NCBI GenBank assembly: GCA_003184365.1
Contig: NKYR01000016.1
Span: 372,001 to 436,000, forward strand
Direction: 5' to 3'
From: Evernia prunastri
Taxonomy: Eukaryota > Ascomycota > Lecanoromycetes > Lecanorales > Parmeliaceae
Length of the DNA stretch: 64,000 bases
Shown here: positions 13,871-28,039 of the stretch, in pieces
Layout: each line of letters starts with the position of its first letter
Numbering within the stretch: the stretch's first letter is position 1
Translations under genes and position numbers: made by a program
Notes under the pieces: generated by a model
Seen by the model: only the letters and a program-made list of their open reading frames with translations
The model's database searches: none
Told to the model about the DNA's origin: nothing

Positions 13871-16745
13871 CTCGATTCTTGTGATCGAGCGAATAGACTT
13901 TTGATGATTTAGCTTTGATATCGATCTTCATCGAAATTAATATTCACTATTCTTTTGAAAGATTTATGATACTTTTCGAATTCGTAAAGACGTCTTCGAA
14001 TTCTATTACGATAGCATTGAGCGTGTTTAAAGCCGTCTCGTTTTCGTATACGATTATATTATTCGAAAGAACGTATTCGAGCTTAAGATTAAGAATATTA
14101 GCGTTTATAACGAAAACGTCAGTTCGATTGAAATTGCGTTAATCGCAAGCTACTAAATTTATAAATTTATAAGAAACTTAATAATATTTATCTGCTAAGT
14201 ATTCTATTATAATATTTAATTTAGCATTTCTAAGAAGTGTTATCGATACTTTCGTAATACTCTTTACTTAAATAAAGCGTTTCTCGAAGTCAAAAATTTC
14301 GATCGCTAATAAGACTCGATCTTCGAGCGTGATTAAATATTTTAAATTCAAATATATTTTCTAATTTTTGATATTCGATGAGAATCTAGCATTAGTCTTA
14401 ATATGCTAATATTCTCGAAATATCGTTTTTAATTCTTACTTCGATATTATTCGAGTAGTAAACTTAATAATTCTTAAATATGTTTTCGTAGCGAAATTTA
14501 TTTTCTGAAAAACAGCTAATACGAAGTTAAAAAGTTTCTTTTAATATTTTTGCTTAAGATATTGAAAGAGCTTATTATGAGATTTGAAGATTCTTTAATA
14601 TCGATAATATAAATACTCGATAGAAGATAAGTTAACGAAATTAACTTTTAATTTCACGATATCGAAATCGTAAAAATTGAAGTGTCTATTTGAAGTATCC
14701 TTCTCGTTCTCGAAAAGAGAGTCTTGATATTCGCTATAAAAGATATTTGAATCGTAATAAAAATTCTACTCGAATTAATTCTCGAAGAGTTCTTCGAATT
14801 CGTTAACGAAAGCTTAATAAGCTCTTTATAAATAGAAATCTCGATTCGTAGCTTGATAAGAAAATCTTTCGAAATTATACGAAGATCGATTCGCATTAGC
14901 TTAATAATTATTTTCGAAAGTCTTAAATTAAAAGAAAACTGACGAGAATTATACGCGTTTTGCTGAAAGCTTGAATTAGTAGTAATTTAACGCTGAATTA
15001 ACGAAATCGATAATACTTATTAATCTCTTCGAGAGTAGCTTTAATAAGTAGAATCGCTGCTTCGATACTTCGACTGACGATTTTAAAATTGATTATAAAC
15101 TTAAAAACTTGAAGAAAAAGTCGAATTCTATTATCGATTCATATCTCGAAATTCAAAACTCTGATTTTAAAAATCCGAATTTTAAAAGTCTGAGTTTATT
15201 GATCGTAGCGATATTCTTATTTGATTATTATATTAATTAATATTATCTCGATTCTGAAATTAATTAATAACACGCTATAAAACATACTAAGAATTCTACT
15301 ACTTTTTCATTCGAAAAGTCTTTATTTATCACTGAGTTTTTCTGAAATTCATCGAAATAAGAAATTGATTAAGTGTAATCTAAATAATTAAAGAATCGAT
15401 ATTAGATTAAAATTTCATATTCAGATTATTTCAAATAATATCGAGCTGATTGTAAATATCTTCGAGCTTTGTTATCTTTACGACTCTAATAATAGTTATA
15501 ATATATTCACGAAATTTTCGATATCTTATCGCATCGTCGAAAGTGTATTTTTTCTTGACGATAATAATTATTTCTATAGTTTTAATAAAATCGAATCTTT
15601 CTAATAAAGCAGTACTTTATTCGTCGATGTTATTATTATAAGCTAAAAGTCTTTTCTCGTTGTCGATGAGTTGACTAATATATTATTTTAGAACTTTATT
15701 TCGTAAATAAATCTGGAGATATTTCGAAGAAGCTCGATATCTTTGACTCTGACAATATTCTTAATTCTATCGATAAAAATTATAATATTTCGAAAATATA
15801 TCTTTTTTTCAATATGCTTTATTTCTACTTCGATATTACTAGATTTATCGTCGTAGAATAAATCGAAGAATTCGATATCGCTGCTGAAAAAGCGAAATTA
15901 ATTATTATTATCTTCGTTAATTGCGTCTTATTCGAATATTTTCAAATCTTTAAAATCTTTAGACGAGTCTGATAAGTCTCGAAAATTAGGATTTAATAAG
16001 TTATCTTTCATATAGCGAGCAATGATATTCGTAATAATTGCTTCGATATCGATAGTCTAAACTTTTACTTCGAAGTTATTAGTTATTCTGCTATTACTAC
16101 GACGACGAATACTCTCGTCGATAGACGTATATAAAATTTCTGAGAAATGTGAGAAATTGCTAATAAATCTGCTTTCTTCTGCTTCGAATTCTATAAAAAT
16201 GTTTTTAGTAGAAGAAGAATCTTGAAAAAGACGATATAGCTAAGTGATAGATGCTTGAAAGATACGAATTGACGCTCGAATTACTACTCGATCGACGACT
16301 TAGTTCTTTAATTAAGTTTGCTATAGCTCGACGAGCGAATCGAGAAAAAATAATCGAGATCGAGCTCGTTAATCTCGTTTTGATGATAACGAGACTTCTC
16401 TAACAAATCTGAGTGTATTCTTAATAATATGCTGAATAACTTTTCTTATGATCTAATTAATGAATTTTTTAGACTAATGATCGAAAGTGAGAAAATCTCG
16501 TAGCTATTAAACGTGAACGACGACGTTACGAGAGACTGCGAAAGTCAGCTTGACTTACTATACTCGCTGAGTTTATACGAGATTTTTGAAAAAATTCGAC
16601 TTCTTCAGAAGAAATCGAATTTCTTCGAAGAAGTCTAAATTTCAGCGTGAGATTAAGATTGTTGCGAATTGACTTTAATGAAGAACACTGATTGCTAGCA
16701 GAAGTCGGTCAAATAATAACTCTACTAAGTCGGTGTTGCTATTAT

Positions 16746-16918
16746 TATTACGATAGCATATGATTTGATGAAATAATCTTTCTAAAACTTTGCTAAAGAT
16801 ATGAGTGTAGGATTGATAGAGAAAGCTATAAAGAATCCTGCTACTTAAATATATGCTTGCCGCCTTGCCAAGTCGCTATCTTCTGCCTCTCCTTACTTGC
16901 TAAGCTAAGTTCATAACA
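16746..16918 (-). repeat. LTR of the Ty3/gypsy element (5' LTR by coding strand)
   Basis: 173 bp, paired with 9,494-9,666. The left end reads TATTACGA where the partner has TGTTACGG, a G-to-A change on this strand. The 70 bases just inside it (about 16,675-16,745, the leader and primer-binding side) are also little mutated compared with the coding region. Confidence 0.9.
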
Positions 16919-19080
16919 ACTCGCTATTAATTATTTTCGTAATTAAAATTTCGTTCGATCACGTAAGCTTATATTTTATAAAATTTATATTAATTATTAT
17001 TCTCGTCTAGCACACATTAGACGATAATTCGAAAGTTCGTCACTGACTAAAAAAAAGATTAAAGTCGTTTCGAAAAGAATATTCTTATTGACTTCGAAAA
17101 CGATAATATATATAAAATATTGACTGCAGATAATTCTATTATTTATACTTATAAAGTTATATAAAATAGAAGAAAAAAAAATCTCTATCTAATTTACAAT
17201 TTTATTTCGATTTTTAATTATTAAATAATTCAATAGTGAAGAAGAATACGTTTCTTTCTATCGATATTATAAATCTAAACGAGTTAATCGAATTCTTTAA
17301 ATTCGCAAGATAGTCGATATTTATATCGATATTATTAATATCGTCGATATCTAAAGATAATAATTCTAACGTCGACAATAATTTTATTCTCGATTTTTCG
17401 ATATTATTAACTTCTACTTTACGAGACGACGAGCGACGATCTTTATAATTAAATCATCTTTATTTAATTTTTCGAGATCTTTCTTCAAATATTTCTTTTC
17501 TTTATATTATAATTACTTAGATTTTTAATATAAAATCATATAAATCGAAAATTTATGAAAAGATTACTATTAATAATTTTTTCAAAAAGTAATAAAAAGA
17601 TGATATAATCGACGAATATAACTCGTTAATCGAGAATAACACTTAAAATCTAATAAATCTATTTAAAGAGCGTATCACACTTCGAAATAAATAAGTCTAC
17701 ATTCTTAAATATAAATTTAACGATAAAGTTATATAATATAAAGTTCGTTAAGTGATACGCGACTTCGAATAACGCGTTAACTTAAATTATAATAAAATCT
17801 TTACGTCGATAATCAAGCTTATATCTTATAAAATAATTTTCGTTTTAATAATCGTCGAGAATTAAGACTTAAAGTAAATAAATATTAAAATCGCTTTGTT
17901 TATAATAACGTCGAAGAGAACATCTATATAAAACAGCTCACTGATTTCGTCTCTGAGAAATATTTTAATCGCGTTTATAAGTTCAATAAGACACTCTATA
18001 ATTTAAAGCAATTTTCTGGAATATAATATAATATCTTCGTTAACTATATAAGCGAAATCGATTTAATTCTTATCGATATCGATTTTAGCGTCTTTAATAA
18101 TTCGAAAATCGATATTATCGTAATTTTTATATAAATAATATTTTTATTATTAATTTCTCTCGTTCGAATATTTAATGTGTTAAAAATACGCTTAATATTA
18201 AGTTTAAAATAAGCGATCTCGATTTATATAGCTATTATTTAAATATAATTATTATTCGAAATCGTATTAATAAAATCTTACGTCTCGATTAATTCGTTTA
18301 TATTAAGCGATTTCTAAAATATTATAATATATAAAAATTTTAATTTTAATCAACTTTCATAAATATTAGCGCTCGATCGATATTTATCGACGACGATTAT
18401 ATCGTCTTTACGAAGCTATTGAAAATCTATTAATTAATCGTTGATTTTTTCATATACGTTATACTTAATATCAAATCAAATATTATCTTTATCGTCTCGA
18501 TAATCTCGCGATACTCTTTTAATTTTATTGAAATTGATTATTCGATAATTAAGCGTATCTTTCGCTATCTACGCGCTATTATCTATTAATATCTTATCTA
18601 TAAAAATTCGCTTATAAATTTAATAAAATATATCGATTTCGATTAAGTTAAAGATTATGATATTCGTAAATTAATCTTAAAATATATTTTCAATTTAAAT
18701 AGTAAGATTATTAATTAATCGTTTAAACGTTAAATTATCGTCGTATTATTTATTTGCGAAATAAAATATATTAATTGAACGTAAGTAATTAAGAAAGTTA
18801 TTTAATTGCGAGATCTTCTAAGTTAAATTCGCTCTATCGATAAAGTTCTTTAAATAATTATTCTCTTCGACGATAATTAAAATATTATTATCTTGATAAA
18901 GAATTTTTAATATTATAATTATATTAAATATATCGATATTTAATATTATTGAGTTCGCGATTAAATTGTCGATGATAATATCGATCTCAAATACGTTCTT
19001 ATCGATTAATAGATAATCGATAGTCTTATTAAGACTCTCTACAGAGACAAATTTGAGTTCTTTCATAATCTTATAGATTT
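16919..19080 (+). pseudogene. Ty1/copia pol remainder: integrase end, reverse transcriptase, RNase H
   Basis: This continues the element interrupted at 9,493. The first part fits the integrase C-terminus (ENDNIYKIL, then YTYKV, about 17,095-17,160). At about 17,885-18,140 the frame matches Ty1/copia reverse transcriptase: NVEENIYIKQ, then FNKTLYNLKQF, ending at the strand before the catalytic Asp-Asp. At 18,730-19,075 it matches RNase H: VVLFICEIKYIN, FDDN, IKYIDI, then IDLKYV and RDKFEFF at the C-terminus. Many in-frame stops replace Gln and Trp. An open minus-strand frame at 18,818-19,066 is antisense to this and is not a gene. Confidence 0.82.
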
Positions 19081-21334
19081 AAAATCTCGTTTATAAAGAA
19101 TATTGTTCGCTCTTCGTCTTATTATTATTTCGTCTCAATAAAAGCATCGCGCTTTATTCTTATTAATTCTCACACTTTAAATAATCGATCGACTAATCGT
19201 TATAATCGAATATTATTAAAGATCGTTTATAACGTTTACGACGAGTCTATCTCAAAATCGATCGATAGTTAATTAATCGATCTAAACTCGATCGAGCTAA
19301 ATTTCAAACGTAGTATCGCTAAATTATAGAAGAAAATATATAACGAAGTAATAAGTCAAAATTCGTCTTCGAAATTATTAGATAAATATCGAGATATCGT
19401 AAATATTTATCTCGTCGATTAACTTTCTGCCGTTCTCAATCTTACAATAACGACTCAACTTTCGTCTACGTCTTATCTCGTCTAACTTTCTACTATTTTA
19501 AACTCAGCGAGATTTATACGACTTTTATCTATATCGAAATTACTTAAAATAATAATTATCTAATTTACGTCTATATCGAAATCGCTATAATAATCGAAAT
19601 CATTTATTATTATATTTAAAATCTCGTCGAATCGCGTATTTTCAATCTCGTCGAGCGAAGATAACTTCGCTGAGTAAATTAATACGTATATCGAATTCAA
19701 TATAATTATAATTACGCGTTTTGAAGTTTTTTAACTTTCTATCGTGCTCGATCTAATAATAATAATTTAAATTTTCTCTATTAATTTAATAAAAATAACG
19801 TCGAAACGTTCTTATAACAAATTTATATTTATTTTTTCGTCGATCTTAATTTTATTAATAAGCGAAGTTAATTCTGTTGAATAAGTTGATATGTAAATTA
19901 TATATACGTAAACGATTATCACAGCTTCTACGAATTCACAACTTCTCGTTACTTAATTATATTTATCGATAATCTTAATCTCGTTATTATCGAATTTCGA
20001 TGCGAGAATATATCGTAATATTTCTTTATTCAAATTTTCGAGAAGTCGCAAAAGCGTGAAAATATTTAAAAAAAAGATCGATAAACGTTCGATAATATAA
20101 AATCGATATCAATCGAAGAATTAAACGTTCGTAAAATTATTCGTTAAGAAAATTAAAAGTTAGAGTAGTTTAAGCGTGACAAAACCGATATAACGTGACT
20201 TTCTATTTAAAAGTCGAATTAATAAAATAAGACGACGACTTCGAAGATATCGCATAATATTTCTTTCTAAAATATATAAAGAATATTCTTTTTTATTCGC
20301 ATTTTCTACTCGACTAAAGAAAATAAATCGAGTAATAATCTTTCTCTCTCGCACGTAAGCATAATTTTTTATATAACGACGTTATTACAATCGAAATAAT
20401 GTTAAACTATCTCATCGAATTTTTTAAATTTCGAAAATAATACGATCTTTTCAAAAAGAAGACAAGTATTATAAGATTGTACTTGCTTGACGATAGCTTG
20501 ATAGCTTGACATAAAGTATATAGCTTTCGTTTCTGACGATAGCTAAAACTCAATCAATTTTATATACACACTCAATTCAGTCCTTTTTTTCTAGTTATAC
20601 TTATATTTAGTTCTTTCTTTCTAGTTATGCTTGCTTGCTTGTAATTCGCGACACTTTTATTTTAATATATTATTAAAAAAATTAAAGCGAAAAATAAAAG
20701 AAAAATATAATCGTATAACGAGCTCGATATTATTCGAGATAAATAATAATTTAAATATTAATAAAGTTCGAGACGAAAATAATAAAGGCGAAACGAATTT
20801 CGTATTTTTAATAAAGAAATCGCTAAATAATTCTCGCAACGCTCTCAAAAAAAAAAATTTATTATTCGATATATTCGATTTCGAAATAAAATTAATTATT
20901 ATTTTCTTTTTACGTTTTTATCGAAAAAAGATTTATACGTTAATTCTTCTTTTCTTTTTTCTTCGACGTTTTAAATTAAAAAGAAAAAAATAAATTTATT
21001 TTATTAAATTCGATACTTATATTATTTAAACACGTCTTTAATTAATTATTTTTTCAATAATAATAATAAAATTTAAAGAATTTATTCTTATTTTCTTTTA
21101 TCGTCGTTATCTTCTCTATTTTTATCACTCTTTTCACTTTTTTTTTTTTTTTTTTAATAATTTTTCTTCCTTTTTTTCTTTTATATTAAAAATATTAATG
21201 ATTTAATTCTTAAATTTGAATAATCTAAGAAGTATACGTAATCGACGCTCTTCAAATCAAATAAAGTCCCTAAACTCGACGTTAAATATAGAATTTTTAT
21301 CTAATACTTTTAAATCAAATAGCTTATCGATTAA
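19081..21334. other. AT-rich remnant DNA, no recognised gene
   Basis: This probably includes the 3' LTR of the Ty1/copia element, but no partner LTR was found. A minus-strand open frame at 20,160-20,354 (64 codons) and a Lys/Phe-rich + frame at 20,631-20,993 show no family I recognise and lie in sequence of RIP composition. A slightly less mutated patch at about 20,460-20,640 contains repeated GATAGCTTGA-like and TTCTTTCTAGTTAT motifs and could be LTR-derived. Confidence 0.5.
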
Positions 21335-22055
21335 AATATTTTATCCTCGTTTTTATTATTCTATTAATTCTCAAATAATTATTTATCAATTATTTTCGAA
21401 TAAAAATTCGATATATTATTCGTTATTTCGTTTTTAGACTCAAAATCGCTTATTATAAAAAGTTAGATTAATAATATTTTGATTTATACATATATCTTTT
21501 TTATAAAGTGTGAAGATTTTTATAAAGTTATTTTCTTCTATCGAGATCTTTTATCTTTAAACTCTTTCGATTATATTACTTTTAAACTAAATTCTTAATA
21601 AAATACGCTTTTTCGGTTTAAATCTTAATAATAATAAAAACGCGATATAATTATATTTCGATCGCGTGGAAAAGTTTTAAATTTTAATAATAATAATAAA
21701 GACGCGATAGAGTCGCGTCTCAGTCGCGTTAGAGAGATTTAATAAAGTTATAACGCTGAAGAAAATAGTAATAACTACTTCAAATCACGATATAATCCAA
21801 ATTTTCCTCTAATATTACAATTTTTAACTTTTTTAAGAATATTCGTTTTAATATTTCTAACTTCAAAACTCGTTAAAAAATATCGCGATTTATAAAAAAA
21901 AAAATTGTTTAAATATTAAATTTTTTAAAGATATAACGATAAGATATCGCATATAATCTTAGACATATCGACGACGAGACGCCGCTGTCGATATCCTTAG
22001 ATACTTTATCGTTATCGTTAGCTTCAGAACATCTTGAGATCGCTTTATTAATAAT
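21335..22055 (+). repeat. Left arm of a 0.7-kb inverted repeat
   Basis: This stretch matches the reverse complement of about 28,040-28,745, including two landmarks: a segment near 21,600-21,730 with GCGATATAATTATATTTCG-like and TCGCGT motifs, and a segment at 21,960-22,010 with an ACGACGAGACG-type core. Differences are mostly transitions. Homology fades near 22,055. It is probably one RIP-mutated repeat family inserted twice in opposite orientation. Confidence 0.7.
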
Positions 22056-22899
22056 AAATCTATTAAAATCGAGTTAATAGTAATTATCTACGATGATTGA
22101 AATTAGCAATATAAATTATCTAATTATAATCTAAAGTCGTCTAAAATAGTTTACACTAATCGATTCTTTTATAGAGCGTTTAAATAAAATTTATTATATA
22201 ATAAAATAATAAGAGAGTCTTATTATTATAAAGTATTTCGATCTTAAAAGTCTTTAAAAAAGAAGATTAAGTTTTATTATCAAATTTTTTAATTCGTTAT
22301 TTTCGCAAATATCTCATCGCTATAATTATAATAAATTAATTTTAATCTTATAACGATAACTTGTAAGACGAATATTTTAAATTCAAATCTTTATCGAAGT
22401 AATAATATAAGAAAAATATTAAATTCTCTTCAAAAAAAAGATTTATACGTCTTCTATAATTATATTTAATATAGTCTTATCGAAAATTAATCTATATTAT
22501 CAAATTATTTTTATTTCTTAGTGTCTTTTATTCAAATAACGTCGCTCGAATCTATCGTAAATTTATATCTAAATACTTAAGTTATTAGATATCGATAAGA
22601 CTCTTAAGAACTCTGATAGCAATGAGAGCGTCTATTCTATTTTCACTATATTATTAAACGATAGTAGTATTGATTTCGAAGTTAGCGAAGATATTCTTAA
22701 TATTGTTAGTGATATCGAATTATTTGATCTTTGTGCGAAGACTTCGTCGTTTTCTTCGAAATGATTATTTTTAAAAATATTTTCTAAAATCTCTTCGATC
22801 GATATCTCGTCTAAAACGATAATCGAATTATTGTTATTAATATCTTCATTATTATTCTTATCGATATTCTACGTATTATCTTTTTACTTTTTTTTAAAC

Positions 22900-24972
22900 T
22901 TTTTTAGCGATATTTAAATAATCAAATAATTAGCTTATCGTCGAATAATTCGATTTCGTCGATAATAATAATATATTTTTATTATTTATCAAAATTTTAA
23001 AATCTTCTTTTAAATATATCTTATAACGCGATAATATCGATAATGAATGTATTATTAATAATCTTTTTCTCTTTATTAATATCGGAAAATTTTATATATT
23101 CGCGACAATTCGAAATCATCTAAATTATAATAAGCGTTAATTTATTAAAAAACACGTCGAAGATTTCAAAACGACGTTTAATCTTATTGTCGAAAGTTAT
23201 AAATTAATCGACTTTAATCTTTATATATAGTTTGTAAAGAAGCTTCGTGTTATTATCTTCAATTTTAAAAATAAAATTTATTAATACGAGAAAAAATTTC
23301 GAAGAATTAATATCGAGATCGCTAATTTGAACGACAGTCTTATTCTTTCGAAAATCCATTTAATCGATCTATTTTTCATTAAGTTCGATAATTTCTTTAA
23401 AATTTTTATTAAAATTTTTATTAAATTTAATAAAATTATTCTAGCTGTCGTAAACGAAGAACGTCGTATCTTATCGATCGATTTTAATATCGTTATACTT
23501 ATTTATCGTAATAATAAAGATAAAGATAAGTTCACGAAGAGCGCTAACGATAATAATAATCGCGAAACTTATTTTTCATATAAAGCGACTAATCGTAAAT
23601 ATAGATATTTCTTCGTCAAATAGTAAATTAAATTTTTTTATTTTAAATTGAAAAAGTTTATAATTAAAAAAAAGAAGAAAAAAAGATAAAGATTATTATT
23701 ATTTTTAAAAATAAATTATTAAATAATAAGCGAAAACGTATTAAGAAGATATTATTAAATATCTCGACTTTAAAAGAGAATAATTATTTTAATATTAATT
23801 ATATTCTCGAGAAGCTCCATGATTATAACGTCTTTAACGAATAGATTATTAATCTTATAATTATTATTATTAAGAATAATAATAATTTCAATATTTTTAT
23901 CGCGTCTAATGAAAAACTTATAATTTTTATAATAATCGATATTATTAAGGTTAGCTTTCGTGTGATAATAAACTTCGATTATTTTCGTTATTTCTTTACG
24001 AATCGATTTATATTTATTATCTATAAAACGATTTATTCTCGCTTTATAAAGAATATTACAAATAATTAAATTTAATTTATAAATCGCGAAATCGTTAATT
24101 CATACTATATAATAATCGATAAATCTATTATCATTAATCTATTATATGTGTTATATATATCTAATGTAAGTATTAATCTTCTATCTATCGATAAACTCTT
24201 AAACGTCGATATTATTATCGCTTTTTATAAGATCGACTATATTCTCATTATTAATAATAATCTTATTTTTATTAACACTCGTAATCGAGATCTCTTCTTT
24301 TTAAATTTATAATAAATTAATAATATTCTTATCATTTATAATATCTCTTTCGATTTTATTTATTAGCTATAATATATTTATTATAAAAGTGAGATTTTCG
24401 TTATATTCTTAAGATTTAAGATCTATCTAAAATCTTTAAACTTTAAAATCTATCGTATTCGTCTCGACAATAATAATATTCTTCGAAGCGATATATTATC
24501 GAAAATGTATTTTATATTATTTGCGTATTATCGATTTTATCGTTTACGCGTTAAAACGTATTTAAAAGAAATTTATAAATTATAGCGAAAATACGTTCTC
24601 TTAAATTATAAAGAAGAATCTATCTTTCGACTCTATAATTTAATTAAAAAGAGAATTATTCGAATTAATAATATACACTTCGTAAAAAAACGCTTTTTAG
24701 TTATAAATTTCTAAGAAGAGATTAAAACTTATTAATTTTTTAATAAGCGATAATATTTTTAAATCGTATTAATATTCGCTATAAAAGAGATACTAAAGGA
24801 ATAACGTATTATTAACGTTTCGAACGATATATTATTAATATTTATATCTAAAATAGTTATTTCTTCGATATCGTCTAAAAATAGTACTTTATTATCTTTA
24901 ATTATTTCTAAAATAGATATATCATTATTCTCGTCTTCAATAATTTTAAAAACTAATACTTTACCTTAGAGG
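22900..24972 (+). mobile_element. RIP-degraded Ty1/copia gag-protease-integrase remnant, internally deleted
   Basis: The + strand shows gag ending at 23,623 with a decayed zinc knuckle (YFSYKATNRKYRYF, fitting C-x2-C-x4-H-x4-C with Cys codons turned to Tyr). A protease-like start follows (IINFDYFRYFFTNR at about 23,965, in place of a DSG.SRHMT-type motif), then LLSIDKLL and NRDLFFLNL, the stretch leading into integrase. By about 24,540 the frame is already at the integrase C-terminal region (RVKTYLKEIYKL, ESIFRLYN, RIIRINNIHFVKKRFL). The catalytic integrase core and reverse transcriptase do not fit in between or after, so the element is deleted. A purine tract TTAGAGG precedes a probable 3' LTR start (TGTTAAG) at 24,973. 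Confidence 0.65.
23327..23623 (+). pseudogene. Ty1/copia gag C-terminal fragment
   Basis: An open frame of 98 codons at the end of gag. It carries VVNEERR, an Asn/Lys-rich linker and the degraded zinc knuckle, where Cys codons (TGT) have become Tyr codons (TAT). A functional nucleocapsid is not possible without those cysteines. Confidence 0.6.
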
Positions 24973-27900
24973 TGTTAAGTAGTAATCGGTATTTGACATT
25001 GATTACAAATCGTAGAATCATTTTTGACAATGTTGATAATAAAGACTACACACCGCTTTTTATATAACTATACGATCGTAATAATTACACGCTTTATATA
25101 ATACATTAACACGACTAACTTTACGTTTTATTGAACTTTTCGTTATTTTCAATGTGTGATTATTAAAAACTTTCTATTAATGAATAGTCGATAAAGAGTT
25201 AATGAAAAGTCAATAAACAGTCAATGAACATTATTTTCACATCAATGAATAATAACTTTGTTTTAATCTCATATCAACATGCTTGAAAAGATTCTAATGC
25301 ATTATTAAATCTTACTTATTTTTATTATTTTATACTACTACTACTGCTATTATATTAATTATCTTATTATCTCGATCAAATCTCAGCGCACATTTAACTC
25401 TCTATACGCTTCTTTCACGCTCTTAATTTGTTATATTATCGTAAAAAAATTATATAATAATAACGCGCTATACTTCTTCGATATAAAGTTTATACTTATC
25501 ACAAAGTTAAATTAATTATCGCTTAAATTATCGCATTACGCTCGCTTATTAATAATGTTTTTATATAATTAACTTATTAATTAACGATATTAATATATTT
25601 TGCGATAAATTATCGCGAATTAAATCTTGATATTAGATTATTTTCTTATTACATAATCGCGACGTAGATCTAACTCGTCTTGACGATTTAGTTAAATCGT
25701 TAAATTGAATTATTAAGTTGAACTATTAAGTTAAATTGCTTAAATTATTAAGTTAAATTATTAAATTAAACTACGAAGCTAAATTAATACGTAGAAGTAT
25801 ACGTAGAAGTAGTCGCTTAGAATTATTCTTTTTAGAATAAAGTAGATATCGCGTTTATCGCGAATATTATTAAATAGTTAGTGAAAATAAAAAGTCGTTT
25901 AGAATTCTCGTTTATAGAATAAAATCTATCGTCAACGTTATTAAATATTTAGTATTAATAAAAAGTCGTTAAAAATTATTATATTTAATTTAGAAATTAC
26001 GTTAATCGTTAACGTTGTTAAATAATATTATAAATAATATAAAGTCAATCGTTAATAAAAGAAAGCAAAAAATATTATTTTAATTTATCTCTTTTAAAAG
26101 AATATTTATCTTAATTCTTTTAATCTTTTTAATCTATTATTAATTATATTATTCTTATTTATTACGAAGACTTTTTTATCGTTATTATTGTTATCTTATC
26201 ACAAAATACGTAGAAACTTACTTCGAATTATTATTGAAATCTTATATATTAGTTTTTTTTCAGCTATTCTTTAGATATTATAAATACCATAAATACGATA
26301 AAATTTAAAAATGATTTATATCTTTGAGATTGTATAATTGAGTTAAAGTGATAAAATATTTTATAATTCTTCGTCGCTATCACTATATAAGCTGTAGAGT
26401 CTAAACTTATTAATCTTAAATTTTAAATTAATTTAAAATTATAGATAGATTATTCTTTTTATCAATAAGATCTGTGTGTGAAAAAGAGTGTGTAATAATT
26501 TATTATAATTAAAAAATTCGAGAAAAGTTAAAAACGCTGAAAAGTTGATAAAAAGAGATTATAATATTAAATTTATTATAATATTACGTAATTATTAAAT
26601 CATTAATATTATATTATCAAAAATCGCTATTATTATATTATAATAAAATATTTATTATTAATAACTTTGAAATAATCGAAGAAACTCTTTATCTTCTCTT
26701 TGCTTATTAATTTAAAAATTAATCGCCTATCGATTTTTTTTATTTGGAAAAAAAAAAGAATATTTTATAATCACAGATAATACTCTTTAAGCGTAAAAAA
26801 ATTATTTTTATAATATCTATTATAAAGCGAGCTATCTTTTTATACTTATTATATTATCTTTATTCAAAAAAAAAGATAATCTAATAATAATATAATTTTT
26901 TATTACCTCGTCGTATTTACGATTAATATACTCTTTTAAATATTCTTAGATATTATAGATATCTATATAATTAAAGATCTCGAAATTTCGAAATAGAGAA
27001 TAAACGATCTAAAAATAAATTACTCTTTTAAGAATAACTACTCTTTCATCAAACGATATTTTAAGATTAACTTTATACTTCTTATATTATTTTATAAAAT
27101 AATTCTAAATATAATATAGATAGATAATTATCTATCTAATTATAAGATAATAATAATAACGAAGAAAATTTATTTATCTTTTTTCGAATTTTCGAATTTC
27201 TTCCAGTCAAAACGTTAAATCTTTTTCTAAAGTCTCTCTTAAATTGTAAATTAGTCGTAACTATATTTTAATAATTGCAAAAATAGATTTTTAAAAATAT
27301 TTATAATTTATATTATTTATTTTTATAATAAACTTATAAATAATAGATATCAAATTTTATGAAATAGATAGATATATTTATAATATGTTTGATAATTCTA
27401 TATAATAAAAAATATTAAAACTTAAAATTTATAGATATAAAAATTCGCGTTTATTTTATATATATTTAGTTAATATTATAAAGTACGAATTTTAAAATCT
27501 ATTATTCTAAATTATATAAATTAAATATTATAATTTCATCTAAGAAGTAAAATAGATTTCTCTCGAATAAGTTTTCGAATATTATCGAATTACTTAATAT
27601 ATATAATATAATATTTTTTGCTTTTGATATTAGAAAGTTTAATAATAGATATAATAATAAATAACTTTAGATAGAAGATGCTTAGTATTAAATCTATTTG
27701 AAAAGTGCGAAAGTCGTCTATTATTATAACGCGTGTGAATATTCGAATTTACTTTCGAACGTCACTAAATACGAATATAAGTCTTTTTATCTTTGTGAGA
27801 GAATATTAATAAGAATTTAATTATTAACGTCTCTCTCGATTCGAAAAACGATAGTGAGATCGTAATAAACTAATAGAAATGTCTTGATAAATACTCTTTT

Positions 27901-28039
27901 AAGATTTTGAAAAATTAATTTTATCTCGTTATTTTAAATAATATTCTTTTACTTTATATTCTAATATCTTCTTAAATTTAACGTATTTAATAAAAATAAT
28001 AAAGAAATCGATATTATTACGAATTAATATTCGCGAGAA
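24973..28039. other. AT-rich remnant DNA with probable LTR start, no gene
   Basis: The first 300 bases (to about 25,300) are less mutated, consistent with an LTR, and contain imperfect repeats of AGTCAATGA/AGTTAATGA near 25,190-25,235. No convincing right LTR border was found. The remainder to 28,039 is RIP-like with no recognisable protein. About 27,775-27,970 is homologous in reverse complement to 4,780-4,975. Confidence 0.5.

Larger units (their letters stand above)
9494..16918 (-). mobile_element. Ty3/gypsy LTR retrotransposon, RIP-degraded, nested in Ty1/copia
   Basis: This 7,425-bp element has 173-bp LTRs at 9,494-9,666 and 16,746-16,918 and a 5-bp target-site duplication (ACTCG). Pol is read on the minus strand. 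At about 13,400-13,800 the frame shows VVIDIRELN, FIFTVDD, a FY.FNVQ block, KYKGLLSYV and finally FVDDIIIY, the catalytic Asp-Asp motif (13,434-13,445). Gag/protease should lie at 14-16.7 kb and integrase at 9.7-13 kb, both too mutated to define. A LINE fragment interrupts it at 11,199-11,800. It sits inside a Ty1/copia pol gene, so it is younger than that element. It cannot be autonomous. Confidence 0.92.

Noticed and set aside
18818..19066. Open minus-strand frame of 82 codons as a gene
   Set aside because: It is antisense to the Ty1/copia RNase H region, which reads clearly on the + strand.
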